From positions 23,660,509-23,724,508 of the forward strand of contig OY986974.1 in NCBI GenBank assembly GCA_963920575.1: 64,000 nt of DNA. Reading direction: 5' to 3'. A program made the translations under genes and the position numbers. This DNA is from Narthecium ossifragum. Its lineage: Eukaryota; Streptophyta; Magnoliopsida; Dioscoreales; Nartheciaceae. The notes beneath the pieces were generated by a model. It was not told the DNA's origin. It searched no databases and was given only the letters and a program-made list of their open reading frames with translations. Positions 42,367-54,461 of the stretch are shown piece by piece (position 1 is the first letter of the stretch; every line of letters begins with the position of its first letter).

Positions 42367-45300
42367 ATGGCGATCGCGAGATCGGGCGTTTTTGTCGATG
42401 ATTACTTGGAATGTGTGGAATCTTTCTACGCTATCTTGTTTAGTTTTGGATTTCGTGGTTTAGTTGGTTCTAAAATTGCTTTTGTTCTTGTTTTGGGATC
42501 AAAGATTCGAGTACTTTGGCTGCAGAGCTCCAGAGGCTTCTGTCTACGATGAGAGAGCTCGATGACAGGGCTCAGGGTAAGAATTTCCATCCCAAAGTGC
42601 TATTTTTCGCATACCTAGATAATATTTTTAGCTGAAATTGCTATTTTCTTGCAATAAATTTTTTCCCACTAAGAAAATGCCATTTTTCTGCAATACCCAG
42701 GTGGTAATTTTTGTATATATTGCTGAATTGTTTCAAAAAAGTTGTTGTGGATTAGCTTATCTTGAAATGTTAGCTTTCTACTGTGAAGTACTTAAAATTC
42801 AAGGGACTTACAATAGCCATAAGGATGATTTAATGTTAAGCACTTGTGTGATTGTTATATTTCCATTATATTAGTATCTTCTTTCAGTGTTCCCCTTTTG
42901 TAGGTATAGTCAACCAAACAAGGGAGCAGACGAAGATCTGCTTGGGAATGCCTTCTCATAGCTCAAAAAGGGTGATCTATGAAGATGATGAAGTAGGTTT
43001 GGAGAAGTTGCAAAAAGAGATTGAAGCTAGCCAGGAAAGTGCATTGAGCCTCTGTACCGAGAAGGTCTTGCTTGCAAAACAGGCATATGATCTCGTAAGC
43101 TTTATAATTCTTCAATGTTCTGTTGTTCTAGTAACATATTTTTGGTATTGTTTCAGGAACTAGATACATTCAGCGTTTCAAATATTTGTAGTTAAAAGTT
43201 CTTTACTATGGATAAGTATTGGATGCTTGAGTATCAAAACAAGCATCAGAGATTTCAGAGGAAGTAAAGTGTAGCTCATGTAGGAAGTAAAGTGTAGCTC
43301 ATGTCTCAGGTAATTTATAATTTCTCGTGCACTTTGGCAGCATCACACTATTATAACCTACTATGGTCCTGGAACTTGAACTACCATGCTGTTGGACAGA
43401 AGATAATCCAGACATAAGGAGCGATGTTATAAAATGCCTCTAAAGAACAAAGAATACTATCACTACCTTTAGCGTACTTGAAGCATTTTCAGATGATCTT
43501 CCTCTATGCTGAAGCTGAGTCTTGAACGAATTTCATACTAACATGAATAACCTTCTGATTCCCACAGCAAGCCCAACTCCTGCCATTGACCCAACCACCC
43601 AAACTAGCACTTTCCATGTCAAATATTGAAACATAAACCTCTGTAATTGTATTTCTGTTTTATGAAGGCAAGCAGTACAACTTCCATCTTGCTTATATTT
43701 ATTGCTCTTACAATGACTTGAGCACTTGACCAAGGATGGTTTGTGACTAAACCAAATTGGATCTTTCCTTTTGTGAATAAGTTCCATTTCATATTGGGTA
43801 ACAACTCAGACCTGGCTCATCAATCTACTAGGATGACTATGGAAACTGAAAGTTTTGACTGCCAACAACTTCTAGTTGAGTCAGTGCCCAATCATAAAGT
43901 GATAGGCAATTATCATAGGAAGATCAATGATTAATCTCGAAGTTTTGTGAAATATTGCTTTATTGACATGGTCCAAGTGCATGTATCATTTACATAAATC
44001 CAGTTAATGGACTTGGGTTGATGCACCCTAAAATGCAATTGCTTTAAGTTTTAGTCTATATCTAGATACCATGAACATGTCATCCATTGCGGTTCTCAAA
44101 TCCTTTAGAAGGAATTATCTATGATTGTTGCTAAATCTATGCCAACTCAATGGTTCTCTCACCTGTTCTTACAATATGTTATATCTTTAATAGAAGCACC
44201 TATTAGCACCGGTAATAGCTATATGTGTATGTGCTCTACATGTGCATAGATACAAACCTCAAGTTGTGAACCTAGTCATATGCTATGCAGATAGAGAGCC
44301 ATGTGAAACGGCTTGATGAGGACTTGAACCAGTTTGCAGAAGATTTGAAGCAAGGTCTGAGTCTTTCCTGTCCGCTTCATTCTTTGTTGTACCTTTTTAT
44401 GGAGAGTTTTAGATTTTATATTTAAATTTATGTCCTCTAATGCTGGAATCAATGACTAGTTAACATCAACAAAGTGCGATTGTTATCTGGATAACTACCC
44501 CTTGGTGCGAGCTGTTGTTTTTTTATGGAATTGCTATATTTGAATTCTTTAGGGCCTGCAACTACAAGATTAATTTTTATTATTGCACCTCAGTTTACTT
44601 CCAGGAGAGGTTTATCTTCCAAACTTTTTGTCCTTCTGGCTTCGAAGCAAATGATGATTTGTTCTCTTGGTTTTTTTGAACTATAATTGATACCAGAATT
44701 CGGTATTGACATAATATGGTTCAATTTTACAGAAGGTAAAATATCACCTGATGAGCCAGCAATCCTTCCTCCACTTCCTGTAGTAAGCAGGGATGAAAGA
44801 AGGAAGGCCGGTTATTTAACACCACAAGCAAAGAGGTTCAGAGATAGGGAATGGGATAGAGAAAGAGATATGGATCTTGAGCTGATGCCTCCTCCAGGCA
44901 GCATTAAGAAAACTATTCCTGCATCTGTTGATGTAGATCAACCCATTGATCCTAATGAGCCAACATATTGTGTTTGTCATCAGGTTTCTTTCTTTGTCAG
45001 TTTCCTTCATATTTTTTTAATACAGCTAGCAATAATCATAAATTGTGTCTGCTTCTGATTGAGTGTTATGACATCTGAAACAGGATTCTCATTGTTTTCT
45101 GTCCTTGTGCAGGTTTCTTTTGGAGACATGATAGCATGCGACAATGAGAATGTACGCTTTTTTTTTCCTTTAATATTGCATCTGAAAGTCCAGCTATTTG
45201 CTCTTCTTGTGTATGTATAGTGCTTATTTTCCTGGGTCCTGAAATGTCTCAAGACTTTTAGTTTTCTTGCTTATTTCAATGTCCGTGGATGCTTCCTGGT

Positions 45301-46539
45301 TAGTTGCAGCCTTTATTGAAGTTCATAATCGCCGTAAGAATACTGATTTTGGCTTTGTGGATACTCTGTTGCTTCTTTGCCTGTCTGTTTACCATCTCCA
45401 AACAAGTTTAATAGGCAGTCCTCTTTGCTTGTTTAGACAAACTGACTCAACTAAAATTCTTTTAACATGACCTTCTCAGCTTTTCTTTCCACAAATAATC
45501 CTGGTAGTTTAGTATTACTCTATCCTCCTCATGCTGCTTTTTCTTTACTATATGGGTAATTGGAAGTCATGTTTTGTTCTGACCTTGCAATCGTCTGAAG
45601 AATTTTGTTAGATGTGTATGCCTTGACTTTAGAGGCTATAGCCAGAGGCCCCAAGCCCCCCTCAATATGCCGTGCACATGCTCATAATGCATACGGAAAC
45701 ATGCATGCACCGTATTTCCTAACTAGAATACTACCTAACTTATGGTAGTTTAAGAAATTTGATCTCTTTAGGTAAGTTTCTGGTTTATAGGAGATAAATG
45801 AGTGACATGAAGAACACATTGACTGAGAAGATGGGTATAGTATTCTTCTGAGGAAATTTCATTGGATAACCTTTTAATTCCTTGCAGTTCAACTCAGTAT
45901 TTTGTCTTAGTAGGAAGACACTTCAACATTAATCTTAGGTAAAATTGTCTTTCTATCCTAAGCTTAGTCCAATTTTCAAGGCATGGTGTGATGAATTGTG
46001 AAGAGGAATGATCTTTAGAGGCTGTAACTAAGTAATTACATCACTATAACCTTATTGCCAAAGACACAATGAGGGAGCTTCTGTCTACCGCTCATGTTTA
46101 TTTTTCCTTGGAGATCATGTATTGTTGTTCCTTGTACAAGCACAAAGGGAATTCGAATCTCATATTTTACTCCTTTGTTCTCTTGTGAAAAGTTGTCTTT
46201 AGTTTGTCCACCTTCAATGCCAAGTGTGGCATAAGGGGGTTAGCATGCTAAAATACTTCACTGATATTGTCTCCAAGACATGTGCCCCCTTCAACATTGT
46301 ACACTGAACCATGGCTTAATCTCTCGAATCATTTGCTCATAACAAATAATATGCCTTTGTGAGATTGAAGTTGCATTTTTGTTGATGTCATGTGATCCTC
46401 TTTTGAATTGCTTGACATACCTGTCTCTCCTTAACAGTGTGAAGGAGGTGAATGGTTCCATTATTCGTGTGTCGGCCTCACGCCGGAGACAAGATTCAAA
46501 GGAAAGTGGTTTTGCCCAACCTGCAGACTTCAGCAGTGA
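42367..46539 (+). CDS. ING2: ING2-type PHD finger protein
   Basis: Seven coding exons: 42367-42412, 42505-42576, 42904-43094, 44291-44354, 44733-44983, 45113-45151 and 46438-46539, giving 254 residues with every junction in frame. It starts [20 protein letters not shown] (exon 1 joins exon 2 inside Tyr). An N-terminal ING helical domain ([37 protein letters not shown]) is followed by a basic/acidic linker ([20 protein letters not shown]) and a C-terminal PHD finger with C204, C206, C217, C222, H229, C232, C247 and C250. ING PHD fingers read H3K4me3 and tether histone acetyltransferase or deacetylase complexes. It is closest to Arabidopsis ING2. The 1.2 and 1.3 kb introns show no clear gene. 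Confidence 0.93.
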
Positions 46540-47069
46540 AACGATGGCACTATTTGTTTGTTGCCTTCCCCATGAAGTGCAGTAGGAGGTAAGAGCCCTT
46601 TAGTTGATCAAAATATCAACACTTTTACCTTAATTTTCTGTGACAACATTAATTTCCCTGTACAATGTGAATGTATATACTTTCACTTAAACACTACAAG
46701 TAGGTGGAAACTTGGGAATGGATTCATAATGTTATAATGTTCTTTAGAAATTATTTATCGGCTTCGTGGTGCCGACATATCCATCAAACCCACTAAGTTA
46801 TTGATTTGTTTTGTAAGGTGCAAAACACTTGTACATTCTTCCCTTTTCTTGGGTAATTTTATGGAAAAAAAATAGAGTTTTGTATTGTAGGGGTGCCTTT
46901 TGCAATATGCAGCATGTAGTACTCAAAACAGGATAGATGTATGAGCACATAGGACATCAGAATTTGTAGTGAAATTTCAGTAACTACAATGCAGATTCTT
47001 TGTTATAATGTTTGAAATTAAGGATTACAGACACCTACTATGTTCTATTTTCTTTTTCTCCAGCAACTG
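46540..47069. other. 3' flank of ING2 and of F-box gene 3
   Basis: Convergent 3' ends; nothing else recognised. Confidence 0.45.
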
Positions 47070-48525
47070 CTAGCTATGAATTTGAGATTTAAATCTACTA
47101 GATTCAACCCATATATGAACCATATGGGTCTCCATCCACGCATTCTTCCCTCTAATTTGCCTTTGTGCCATTCTTAGAAGCTCCATTCCCATATCGAGTC
47201 GTAGGGGAGGACAATACTCCTGAGCTTCCATTGAGAAATACTGTGCTCCTTTGATCGTCTTCAGAGGGAAGTATATCTTGTTCGCCATCTCCGGAGTCAT
47301 CGCCGGAGCCATGAGCGCCATCCTCTTGTCGATATAGATCATCAGGCTGCCCAAGTTCTCGATTCTCTTCACTTTCATCGTCTTAGGATCTATCTTATAA
47401 ACTCCGGCTGATCTTTTCTTGGCGCTGACGCAGACCAAGAAGAGCTCGTCGTCGAACTCTGTGATGTACAATGCACTAACGTCACCGTCGCCTTTGGCAT
47501 CCCTCTTCAGCGGAGACACTCCCCTCATGTCGATAAGCCTCCAACTACAGCTAGATGGATCGAACACCCTCACTTCCGACTTCGACCCTTGCCAGATGAA
47601 AGGCCCACGGGACATAACCGGAGCAGACGACGTTAGCCGGAACTTTGTCTGTAGGTTAACTCCCGTCCAGCCAACATCGCCGGGACGCCAAGTCTGGATT
47701 TTAAGCTCGGTATGTCCAGGCCAAGGCCCGTTATAATGGCAGTTGTGTTTGCAGATTATAGTAACCACACAGCCGGCAGAGGCCGGGGAGGCCGACAAGT
47801 CGGCGGTGAAGTCATTCCAGCAGAAGACGCACATGTGTGCCACCGGGAGGTTAATCTCAGCCCTGGTGACCGGTTCGAAGAGAAAGAATGAGTGGTCTTG
47901 TCGCTTGACGAGCAGCATCCATCCCTCTTTGTAACTGAGGATGCTACCGCCGATCAGCTCGGGGAACTGGAGCTTGTAGGGCTTGTTGTTGCCCAACGGG
48001 TCGATGAGCTCGCATGCGCCGTCCCTGTTGTCCAGCATCATGAGCCACTGCTCGCTGCTTGCAGAATACATATCTGATACATGGCGGATCGATCGCCAAC
48101 TCTTGCATGCGACGGCGAACCGAAGGTAGTCTTTTAGCCGCAGATGCGACGCGATGTCCTCCAAGAGCTCCTCTCTGAGATCAGACCATGGTCTACTGCT
48201 GCTCTCTTTGCGGTCATCACCACCATCACCACCATAACTCTTCTCTTTAAGAAGTCTAGGATATCTTAACCTGGTCAGAAAGATTTGAGATTTATACGAT
48301 ACTAATATGTTTATATACATTAAGATTTAGAGCAGAAGATGGACTAGGGAAAATATTAATAATGATGATAATTCAAACAGGAGTTACAACGGTATGTTTG
48401 GATCTAGTAATGTGTGTGTATATATATATAAACCTGTTCTTGGGGTTGCAAGTCTTGGTCTTCTTCGCCTCTATACCACTGTAGCAACTCTTGGTATTGA
48501 GGGTCATGGCTGTCCTCTTCGTCAT
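47070..48525 (-). CDS. F-box/DUF295 protein 3
   Basis: Exons 48434-48525 and 47070-48255 encode 425 residues. Exon 1 gives a basic, possibly nuclear-targeting leader (MTKRTAMTLNTKSCYSGIEA start; a second Met lies six codons in) and ends in phase 2 on AG. The acceptor TATCCTAG joins it to LLKEKSYGG. The F-box reads SRPWSDLREELLEDIASHLR and VACKSWRSIRH; the DUF295 region has SFFLFEPVTRAEINLPVAHM, IQTWRPGDVGW and LYITEFDDELFLVCVSAKK. It is clearly diverged from genes 1 and 2. No CGGATC palindrome is evident upstream, only GCTAGGATCCAGAACTCC near 48627-48645. Confidence 0.85.
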
Positions 48526-48950
48526 GGCTCTCTGCTAAGAGAAACGGTGAATCCTTGAAGAAGAGAGAGGGCTTTTGTAGGACTCCGGTATGAATTCACT
48601 TGCCAATCGTGTCTCCCCAATTAAGTAGCTAGGATCCAGAACTCCATATAATTAATGATTGGGACCGATAACCCCTAAATTTAAATCATATTCCCTAATT
48701 GAAGTGATATGGTCGATATAATAAGGTAAGTGTTGAAAAGTACATGAGATGGATTAGGACTTTAGTTTAGCATCCTGAGTTTAGATGGACTTTTGATTAG
48801 ATCTTGTTGTGTTTCCTATGTTATTAGAAGTTTCCTCTTCTGCTAGCAACGGCGACTTCGTTGAAGAAGTTATCTCAGATGCTAATATAATTGGAAAACG
48901 AGAGATAGATTGGGAATCTAGATTGGAAGATTGAGTAGGATGCTAAAATA
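48526..48950. other. upstream region of F-box gene 3
   Basis: AT-rich; nothing specific recognised apart from the GGATCC-containing piece near 48630. Confidence 0.4.
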
Positions 48951-49606
48951 CTAGGCAAAATAAATCAGAGATTGATATAGATTTTTGAAGAGGAGCATCA
49001 GTTGTAGGTTTTTCAATAGGTGGTGCAGTTGTATTGGACTTTGGTGACTGCAGCTATTGGAGCAAGTGAATTCTTGCAAACTCCATTCTTTAAATGTTGT
49101 GACGGTATACTCTTGCTGTGATTGCTGAAGGGAAGCGGAGTTTTTGAAAGGAAAAGTGCCTTCATCAAAGACGATATGTCTTGAAATATTTTTTTTTCTG
49201 TTAGGAGGATAGCTAGTAACAACAATACCCTTTATAGCGATCATTGTATCCTAAGAAAATATAGGGAAGTGATTTTGTATCAAACTTATTAGTTTTAGAG
49301 TCCCATTGTACATGGATAGCATCTTGAGCCCAAAACTCGGAATGAGCCATACGATGGTTTCTTTTGGTGGAGCATAAAATATGATGACTCCCAATGAAGA
49401 GTCGATGAGGATATCCGATTAATTAGGAAGAGAGCAGTTGTAAACGCCTCTACCCAAAAAATTCTAAGAATGTTAGCATGTACCATCATCATAAGATCCG
49501 GCTCTCTTATATTGCAATGCCTCTTTTCAACAAAACCATTCTGCTCAGGTGTGCAGAGGCAAGATACATGATCAATAATATCAGAATTTTGTATCAGCAG
49601 CCACAT
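48951..49606 (-). mobile_element. Copia integrase fragment
   Basis: Frameshifted remains of the integrase core end: CTPEQNGFVEKRHCNIRE, MMVHANILRIFWVEAF, ALFLINRISSSTLHWES, KKPSYGSFRVLGSRCYPC, then NRKKNISRHIVFDEGTFPF. It belongs to a different Copia segment from the fragments on the left side of the window. Confidence 0.8.
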
Positions 49607-49722
49607 AAGATAAACCCTGTCACATAGAATGTCATTGGGACAAAAAAAAATACACTTCTTAACTATCCTGCTATATAATGATGATATATAAAATTTAAAA
49701 GCATAGATAGATAGATAGATAG

Positions 49723-50859
49723 CTAAAGACCTTGAGCCTTAAATCTAGCAGCTTCAACCCACACACGAAGAAGATCACCCTCCCTCCACCAATAATCACA
49801 TCCATATTCCCTTTGCGCCATCTTCAGAAGCTCCATTCCCATGCAGAATTGCATGCCAGGACAATACTCGCCAGCTTCCATCGAGTAGTACTGCACCCCT
49901 GATTCGCTCGGGTTTACAAGGAAGAGTATCCTGTTCGCCATCTCCGGTGTCGTCGCCGGAGCCATGATCGCCATCCTCTTGTCCACATAGATCGTCAGGC
50001 CGCCCAAGTTCTTGATTCTCTTCGCTTCCTTCGTCGATGGATTCATCTTATAGACCCCCACTGAATTTTCCGTGGCCCCGACACATACCAAGAACAGCTC
50101 GCCGTCGAACTCGGTGGTGTACATTGCCGTAATATCTCCCTTTTCCCAGTCTCTCTCAAGCTCAGTCACGCCACGCATGTCGATAAGGCGCCAATCGTGG
50201 CTAGACGGATCGATCACCCTCAGCTCCGGCTCCATCCCTTGTGAGATGAAGCCCCCATGGGACATGATCGGAAAAGATGTGTTTAGCCGGAACGTCGTCG
50301 TGTCTAGGTCCTCTAGGCATGTCCTCGTCCAGTTGTCGTCGCCGGGACGCCAAGTGTGGATGATGACCGGAGTAAAGTAGGTGTTATGCTTGCAGATTAC
50401 AGTAGCTACACAGTCGGGTGAGTCCGGGGAGGCTGAGAAGGCGGCGCTGCAAAGGTGGATGCAGAGAGAACAGTACTCCGGTGCCGGGAGATCGAGCTTA
50501 TTTGTTGTGAACGGATCGAAGAAGAAGAGTTGTTCTTGTCCCTTGGCCAACAGCCATCCGTCTCTGGAGTAGAGGATGGTAGAGTTGAGCAGCTCGGGGA
50601 ATTGGAGCTTGTAGGAGGTGGACTTGTTGCTGCAAGATGGGTCTGTGAGCTCGCATTCGCCGTCCTTCTTGCTCAGCACCATGAGCCACTGGCTGCTGCT
50701 GCTGGCGTACCTGTCGGTCTGGTGGCGGACCGACTGCCATCTCTTGCACACGGCGGAGAACCGGAGGTAGTCTTGTAGCAGCAGGCGCGACGCGATGTCT
50801 TCCAGAAGCTCCTCCATGAGATCAGACCATGGGCTACTACTACTCTCTTCGATACCCAT
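49723..50859 (-). CDS. F-box/DUF295 protein 4
   Basis: A single exon of 378 residues from ATG 50859. It starts MGIEESSSSPWSDLMEELLE, so the F-box lies at the very N-terminus (IASRLLLQDYLRFSAVCKRW follows). The DUF295 region shows LFFFDPFTTNKLDLPAPEYC, IHTWRPGDDNW, MYTTEFDGELFLVCVGATE and LTIYVDKRMAIMAPATTPEM. Unlike its relatives it lacks the separate basic first exon and the Asp-rich leader; the frame is open for 15 more codons upstream without ATG, so an unseen exon cannot be ruled out. Confidence 0.85.
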   Translation of the reverse strand: MGIEESSSSPWSDLMEELLEDIASRLLLQDYLRFSAVCKRWQSVRHQTDRYASSSSQWLMVLSKKDGECELTDPSCSNKSTSYKLQFPELLNSTILYSRDGWLLAKGQEQLFFFDPFTTNKLDLPAPEYCSLCIHLCSAAFSASPDSPDCVATVICKHNTYFTPVIIHTWRPGDDNWTRTCLEDLDTTTFRLNTSFPIMSHGGFISQGMEPELRVIDPSSHDWRLIDMRGVTELERDWEKGDITAMYTTEFDGELFLVCVGATENSVGVYKMNPSTKEAKRIKNLGGLTIYVDKRMAIMAPATTPEMANRILFLVNPSESGVQYYSMEAGEYCPGMQFCMGMELLKMAQREYGCDYWWREGDLLRVWVEAARFKAQGL

Positions 50860-51269
50860 GGAATGCCTATATATATGGCGTGTTGTGGGTTGATTGAGGC
50901 CCAATTTTGATTAGGATGTAAGTAATCAAGAAAAAAAAAGGGAAAAGAAATATAGGATATATAAAAAAAGATATAAAAATATTTAATGCACAAATTTATG
51001 TTTGAAGCTAGTAATTTATGCTTTCCATCGTGCAACAAGTAATAGAAGATCACAAATTGATGAAAAGTAATAGAAGATCACAAATTGGACTCGGAAACAT
51101 TGAAAACAGAAGCACAATCCATCAAGATCACAAATTGGACTAAGAAACACATTGAAAACAAAAGCACAATCTATCAAGATAACTAGAAAGAGTACTCACT
51201 AGCAATAATTATCTGGGAAATAGAAAGCTGTTTCAGAAGTACACACTGCTTGTTTTCCAAGTATCCCAA

Positions 51270-51300
<31 letters not shown>

Positions 51301-51635
51301 GGGCTCCTACGTAAAGTAAAGAGAGAGAGAGAGAGAGGATACAGCGCTTAAATAGGTAACGTGTTTGAATACCAGTACCAGTACAGAAGCACTCCACCGA
51401 ACAGAGCTCGAGCTGAAGCCGGGTTCTCGGATCCTTGGATTCCAGATCTGAACCCGGACCCGAGAAGACTTCAACAAACTATAGAGTTCCTGCCTCAGTC
51501 TAAGACTGAAAACATCGGGCTTGAAATATCAGGACTTACAGGGTTCAAATCGTGTAATCATACGCTTTCACAGTCCAAATGCGAAAAGAAAAATTCAAAC
51601 TGAAAGCATAGCTCTAGCTAGTTAATTAAGAAGAC
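50860..51635. other. upstream region of F-box gene 4
   Basis: Holds tandem copies of a unit of about 55-60 bp with the core GATCACAAATTGGACT (about 51043-51175), (GA)n runs at 51271-51296 and 51318-51337, and the F-box-cluster block at 51425-51466. Confidence 0.5.
51425..51466 (-). promoter_or_regulatory. CGGATC block upstream of F-box gene 4
   Basis: Read on the minus strand it begins TCTCGGGTCCGG and ends AAGGATCCGAGAACCC. It is the same block as 590-618 in the same orientation relative to the gene, but about 570 bp from the start codon. Confidence 0.4.
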
Positions 51636-51860
51636 CACCTTGATGAGCCTTGAATCTAGTAGGATCAACCCATATACTATTGAAATTCCCCTCATTCCAC
51701 CCATGACTAGAACCAGCTACCCTTTGTGCCATCCTCAGAATCTTCATTCCCATGCCGAATTGTCGGCGAGGATAGAACTTCCGGTCATCAATTGAGGTAG
51801 TACTGAACTCCTTTGGTCGTCTTTGTGGGGAAGAATGTCTTGTTCATATCCCTCTCGAGG
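51636..51860 (-). pseudogene. DUF295 C-terminal fragment
   Basis: Minus-strand remains of the F-box protein 3' end (GMGMKILRMAQR, then NEGNFNSIWVDPTRFKAHQG-like text) with frame breaks. The 5' part is gone. Confidence 0.75.
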
Positions 51861-52409
51861 AGTTCAATTTCAAGGCCAACGTTTTGACGACCTCGGTCTG
51901 TGGAAATATGTCAATCCCCCTAATCTAAGGTCTTGTTGTTGTTGTTATTTCTTCTTTTTTTTTCTTATACACTCAGCCTTTGAGATCAACTAATAAATAA
52001 AAAGAAAAAAGATTATCTTGTTTTTCTGGATTGCCATATATATCTTAGTTTTTCTAGTTTGTGGATAATATATTGAGACAAATAAACTGTGAAGGTTTTC
52101 CACCTAAAATTGCGGAATACATAATAATTTGCGATGCCTGCACTCTTTTATATATGTTACGAATCAGAGTACACGAAAAAGGACGAACGAGAACGAACAT
52201 AAAGCAATAGAATAGTTTTGTATTTAATCTACAACAAGAAAACTCTTTTTTTTTCTGTTTGAAATTAATGATCATAGTACGTACAGTAGCCAGCCATTCT
52301 ATGATATTATGGTGTTGTATTCCTTTAATCTATGATCAGAGCTACATCATCGTGTATATATTTGCAATCCAAACGCCAAAAAGATCAACACTAAAAGCAT
52401 AGATAGCTA
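51861..52409. other. intergenic stretch
   Basis: AT-rich; no gene recognised. Confidence 0.4.
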
Positions 52410-53725
52410 CTAATTAACAAGCCCATTAGCCTTAAATCTAGTAGAATCAACCCACATATGAAGGAAATCACCCTCCAGCCACCAAAAATTACGTCCAAAT
52501 TCCCTTTCCGCCATCTTCAGAAGCTCCATTCCCATGCCGAGTTGTTGGGGAGGACAATACTTGCCAGCTTCCATCGAGTAGTACAGCGCCCCTCCAGCCG
52601 TCTTCGATGAGAAGAATATCTTGTTCGCCATCTCCGGGTTCGCCGCCGGAGCCATCAGCGCCATCTTCTTGTCGACAAAGATCATCAGGCCGCCCAGGTT
52701 GTTGATTCTCTTGGCTTTCATCGTCGAAGGATTTATCTTGTACACACCAACCGCACATTTCTTGGCGGCGACGCAGACCAAGAAGAGCTCGCCGTCGAAC
52801 TCGGTGGTGTACAGCGCGCTGACGTCGTTGCTTCTCCAGTCCCTCTTCAGCTCCGTCACTCCACTCATGTTGATGAACCTCCATTGAAGGGTAGACGGAT
52901 CGAGCACCCTCGCCTTCGACTTCGGCCCTTGCCAAATGAAGGGCCCATGGGACATGAGCGAGATAGATGAATCTAGTGGGAACTCAATGTTTAGGGCCGT
53001 CCCAGTCCACTCTGCGTCGCCGCGACGCCATTTCTGAACTAAAACTTGAGGACTACGACGGAATCTGCTTCTGATAGTGGCTGTGCAGTCGGGAGATCCC
53101 GGGGAGGCCGAGAAGGTCGCGGTACAGTCATGAACGCAGTGTTCACACAGGTGTGGCGGCGGGAGGTTGAGCTTGGCGCCGGTGACCGGATCGAAGAAGA
53201 AGAGGTGCTGTTGATTGACCAGCGCAAGCAGCCATCCGTCTCTGGAGTAGAGGATGGTGGAGCCAATCAGCTCGGGGAATTTGAGCTGGTAGGAGGACTT
53301 GTTGCTGCAAGATGGGTCTGTGAGCTCGCACGCGCCGTCCTTCTTGTTGAGCACCATGAGCCACTGGCTGCTGCTGCTGGCGTACCTGTCGGATCGGTGG
53401 CGGACCGACCGCCAGCTCTTGCAGACGGCGGCGAACCCCCGGCAGTAGTCTTTCAGCAGCAGACGCGACGCGATGTCCTCCAGAAGCACCTCCGTGAGAT
53501 CAGACCATGGTCTGCTACTGCTGCTCTGTTTCTCTTCAAGAAATCTATATATATATGGAACAACGCAATCAATTTAGATATTCTACAGCACAAATATAAG
53601 GATTAATACATATATGAAGCAATCTAGCTAGCTAGTAATATATACCTGATCTTTTTATCCCTGGATCTTAGATTGTAGTAACTCTTGGTGGCGAGGGTGC
53701 TCGTGGCTTTTCTCTTGATCCCCAT
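52410..53725 (-). CDS. F-box/DUF295 protein 5
   Basis: Exons 53646-53725 and 52410-53544 encode 404 residues. Exon 1 encodes a strongly basic leader (MGIKRKATSTLATKSYYNLR, then SRDKKIR) and ends in phase 2 on AG; the acceptor ATATATAG precedes FLEEKQSSSSRPWSDLTEVL. The F-box has one extra residue (DYCRGFAAVCKSW instead of DYLRFAAVCKSW). The DUF295 region shows LFFFDPVTGAKLNLPPPHLC, VQKWRRGDAEW, LYTTEFDGELFLVCVAAKK and LMIFVDKKMALMAPAANPEM. The large exon has no usable ATG before the F-box, so exon 1 is needed. Confidence 0.87.
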
Positions 53726-54344
53726 GATGTTCTTCTGTTGTCTTGCTCCGGAGAATCGAAGCACCCTTATCAGGAAATCTAAAGAATTTGTTTCAGAATT
53801 GATCAAAAAAAGAGTAGAGAGTGAGAGGGATTATTGATTGTGTGTCAAGAGGAGATATATATATATAGAACACTGGTCCTTAAATAAGGATCGGATCCGA
53901 GTTTTAATCCGATAAGGAAACCTAGTAGAACTCAAACTCCTACCGCCCTCCGTGTACGGCTCGAAGTACTCGAGTTGGGTTCTTGGATCCTGATATCCCA
54001 GATCCGAGAAACACTCCAGCAAGGTTTATATCCATCTGCCAGTTGGACATTAAAAGTACTATAATAGCGTCCGTTCTTGGTCATCAGATCAGCAGCAGAG
54101 TTTTGGGTGTGGGAAATATTTAAGATGCATAAATCATGAGCAGCAGTAAATTTTGGCTTATATTTTAATCTTGTGGATCTCCAGTTGCTCAAAACAATAA
54201 AACTCTTGCTGTTTCGAATTAATGATCGATCATAGTACGTAAAGTAGCAATTGTATGAAATTATCGTATTGCATTTAATCGATCTCCAGAGCTACATCAA
54301 CCAAAAAATGCCAAAAAAATCAACATTAAAAGCATAGATAGCTA
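53726..54344 (-). promoter_or_regulatory. promoter region of F-box gene 5
   Basis: On the minus strand this has the same order as genes 1 and 2: the CGGATC near-palindrome (53979-54010), then TTTCCTTATCGGATTAAAAC with CTCGGATCCGATCC (53889-53925), a TATTTAA box (53880-53886), a TA-rich leader and the ATG at 53725. Confidence 0.55.
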
Positions 54345-54445
54345 GTTAAGACCTTGAGCCTTAAATCTAGTAGAAACAACCCATATATAAACGAAATGAC
54401 CCTCCAGCCACCAAACTGCCATCTTCAGAAGCTCCATTCCCATGC
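54345..54445 (-). pseudogene. DUF295 C-terminal fragment (short)
   Basis: About 32 codons: MGMELLKMAVWWLEGHFVYI, then WVVSTRFKAQGLN and a stop. It matches the last residues of F-box proteins 4 and 5 with an internal deletion. Confidence 0.75.
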
Positions 54446-54461
54446 GAGCTCTGGTACTTCT

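Noticed and set aside
43533..43804. Minus-strand frame with a hydrophobic stretch ([16 protein letters not shown]) in ING2 intron 3
   Set aside because: It could be a gene fragment, but there is no family I recognise and no exon partner; left out.
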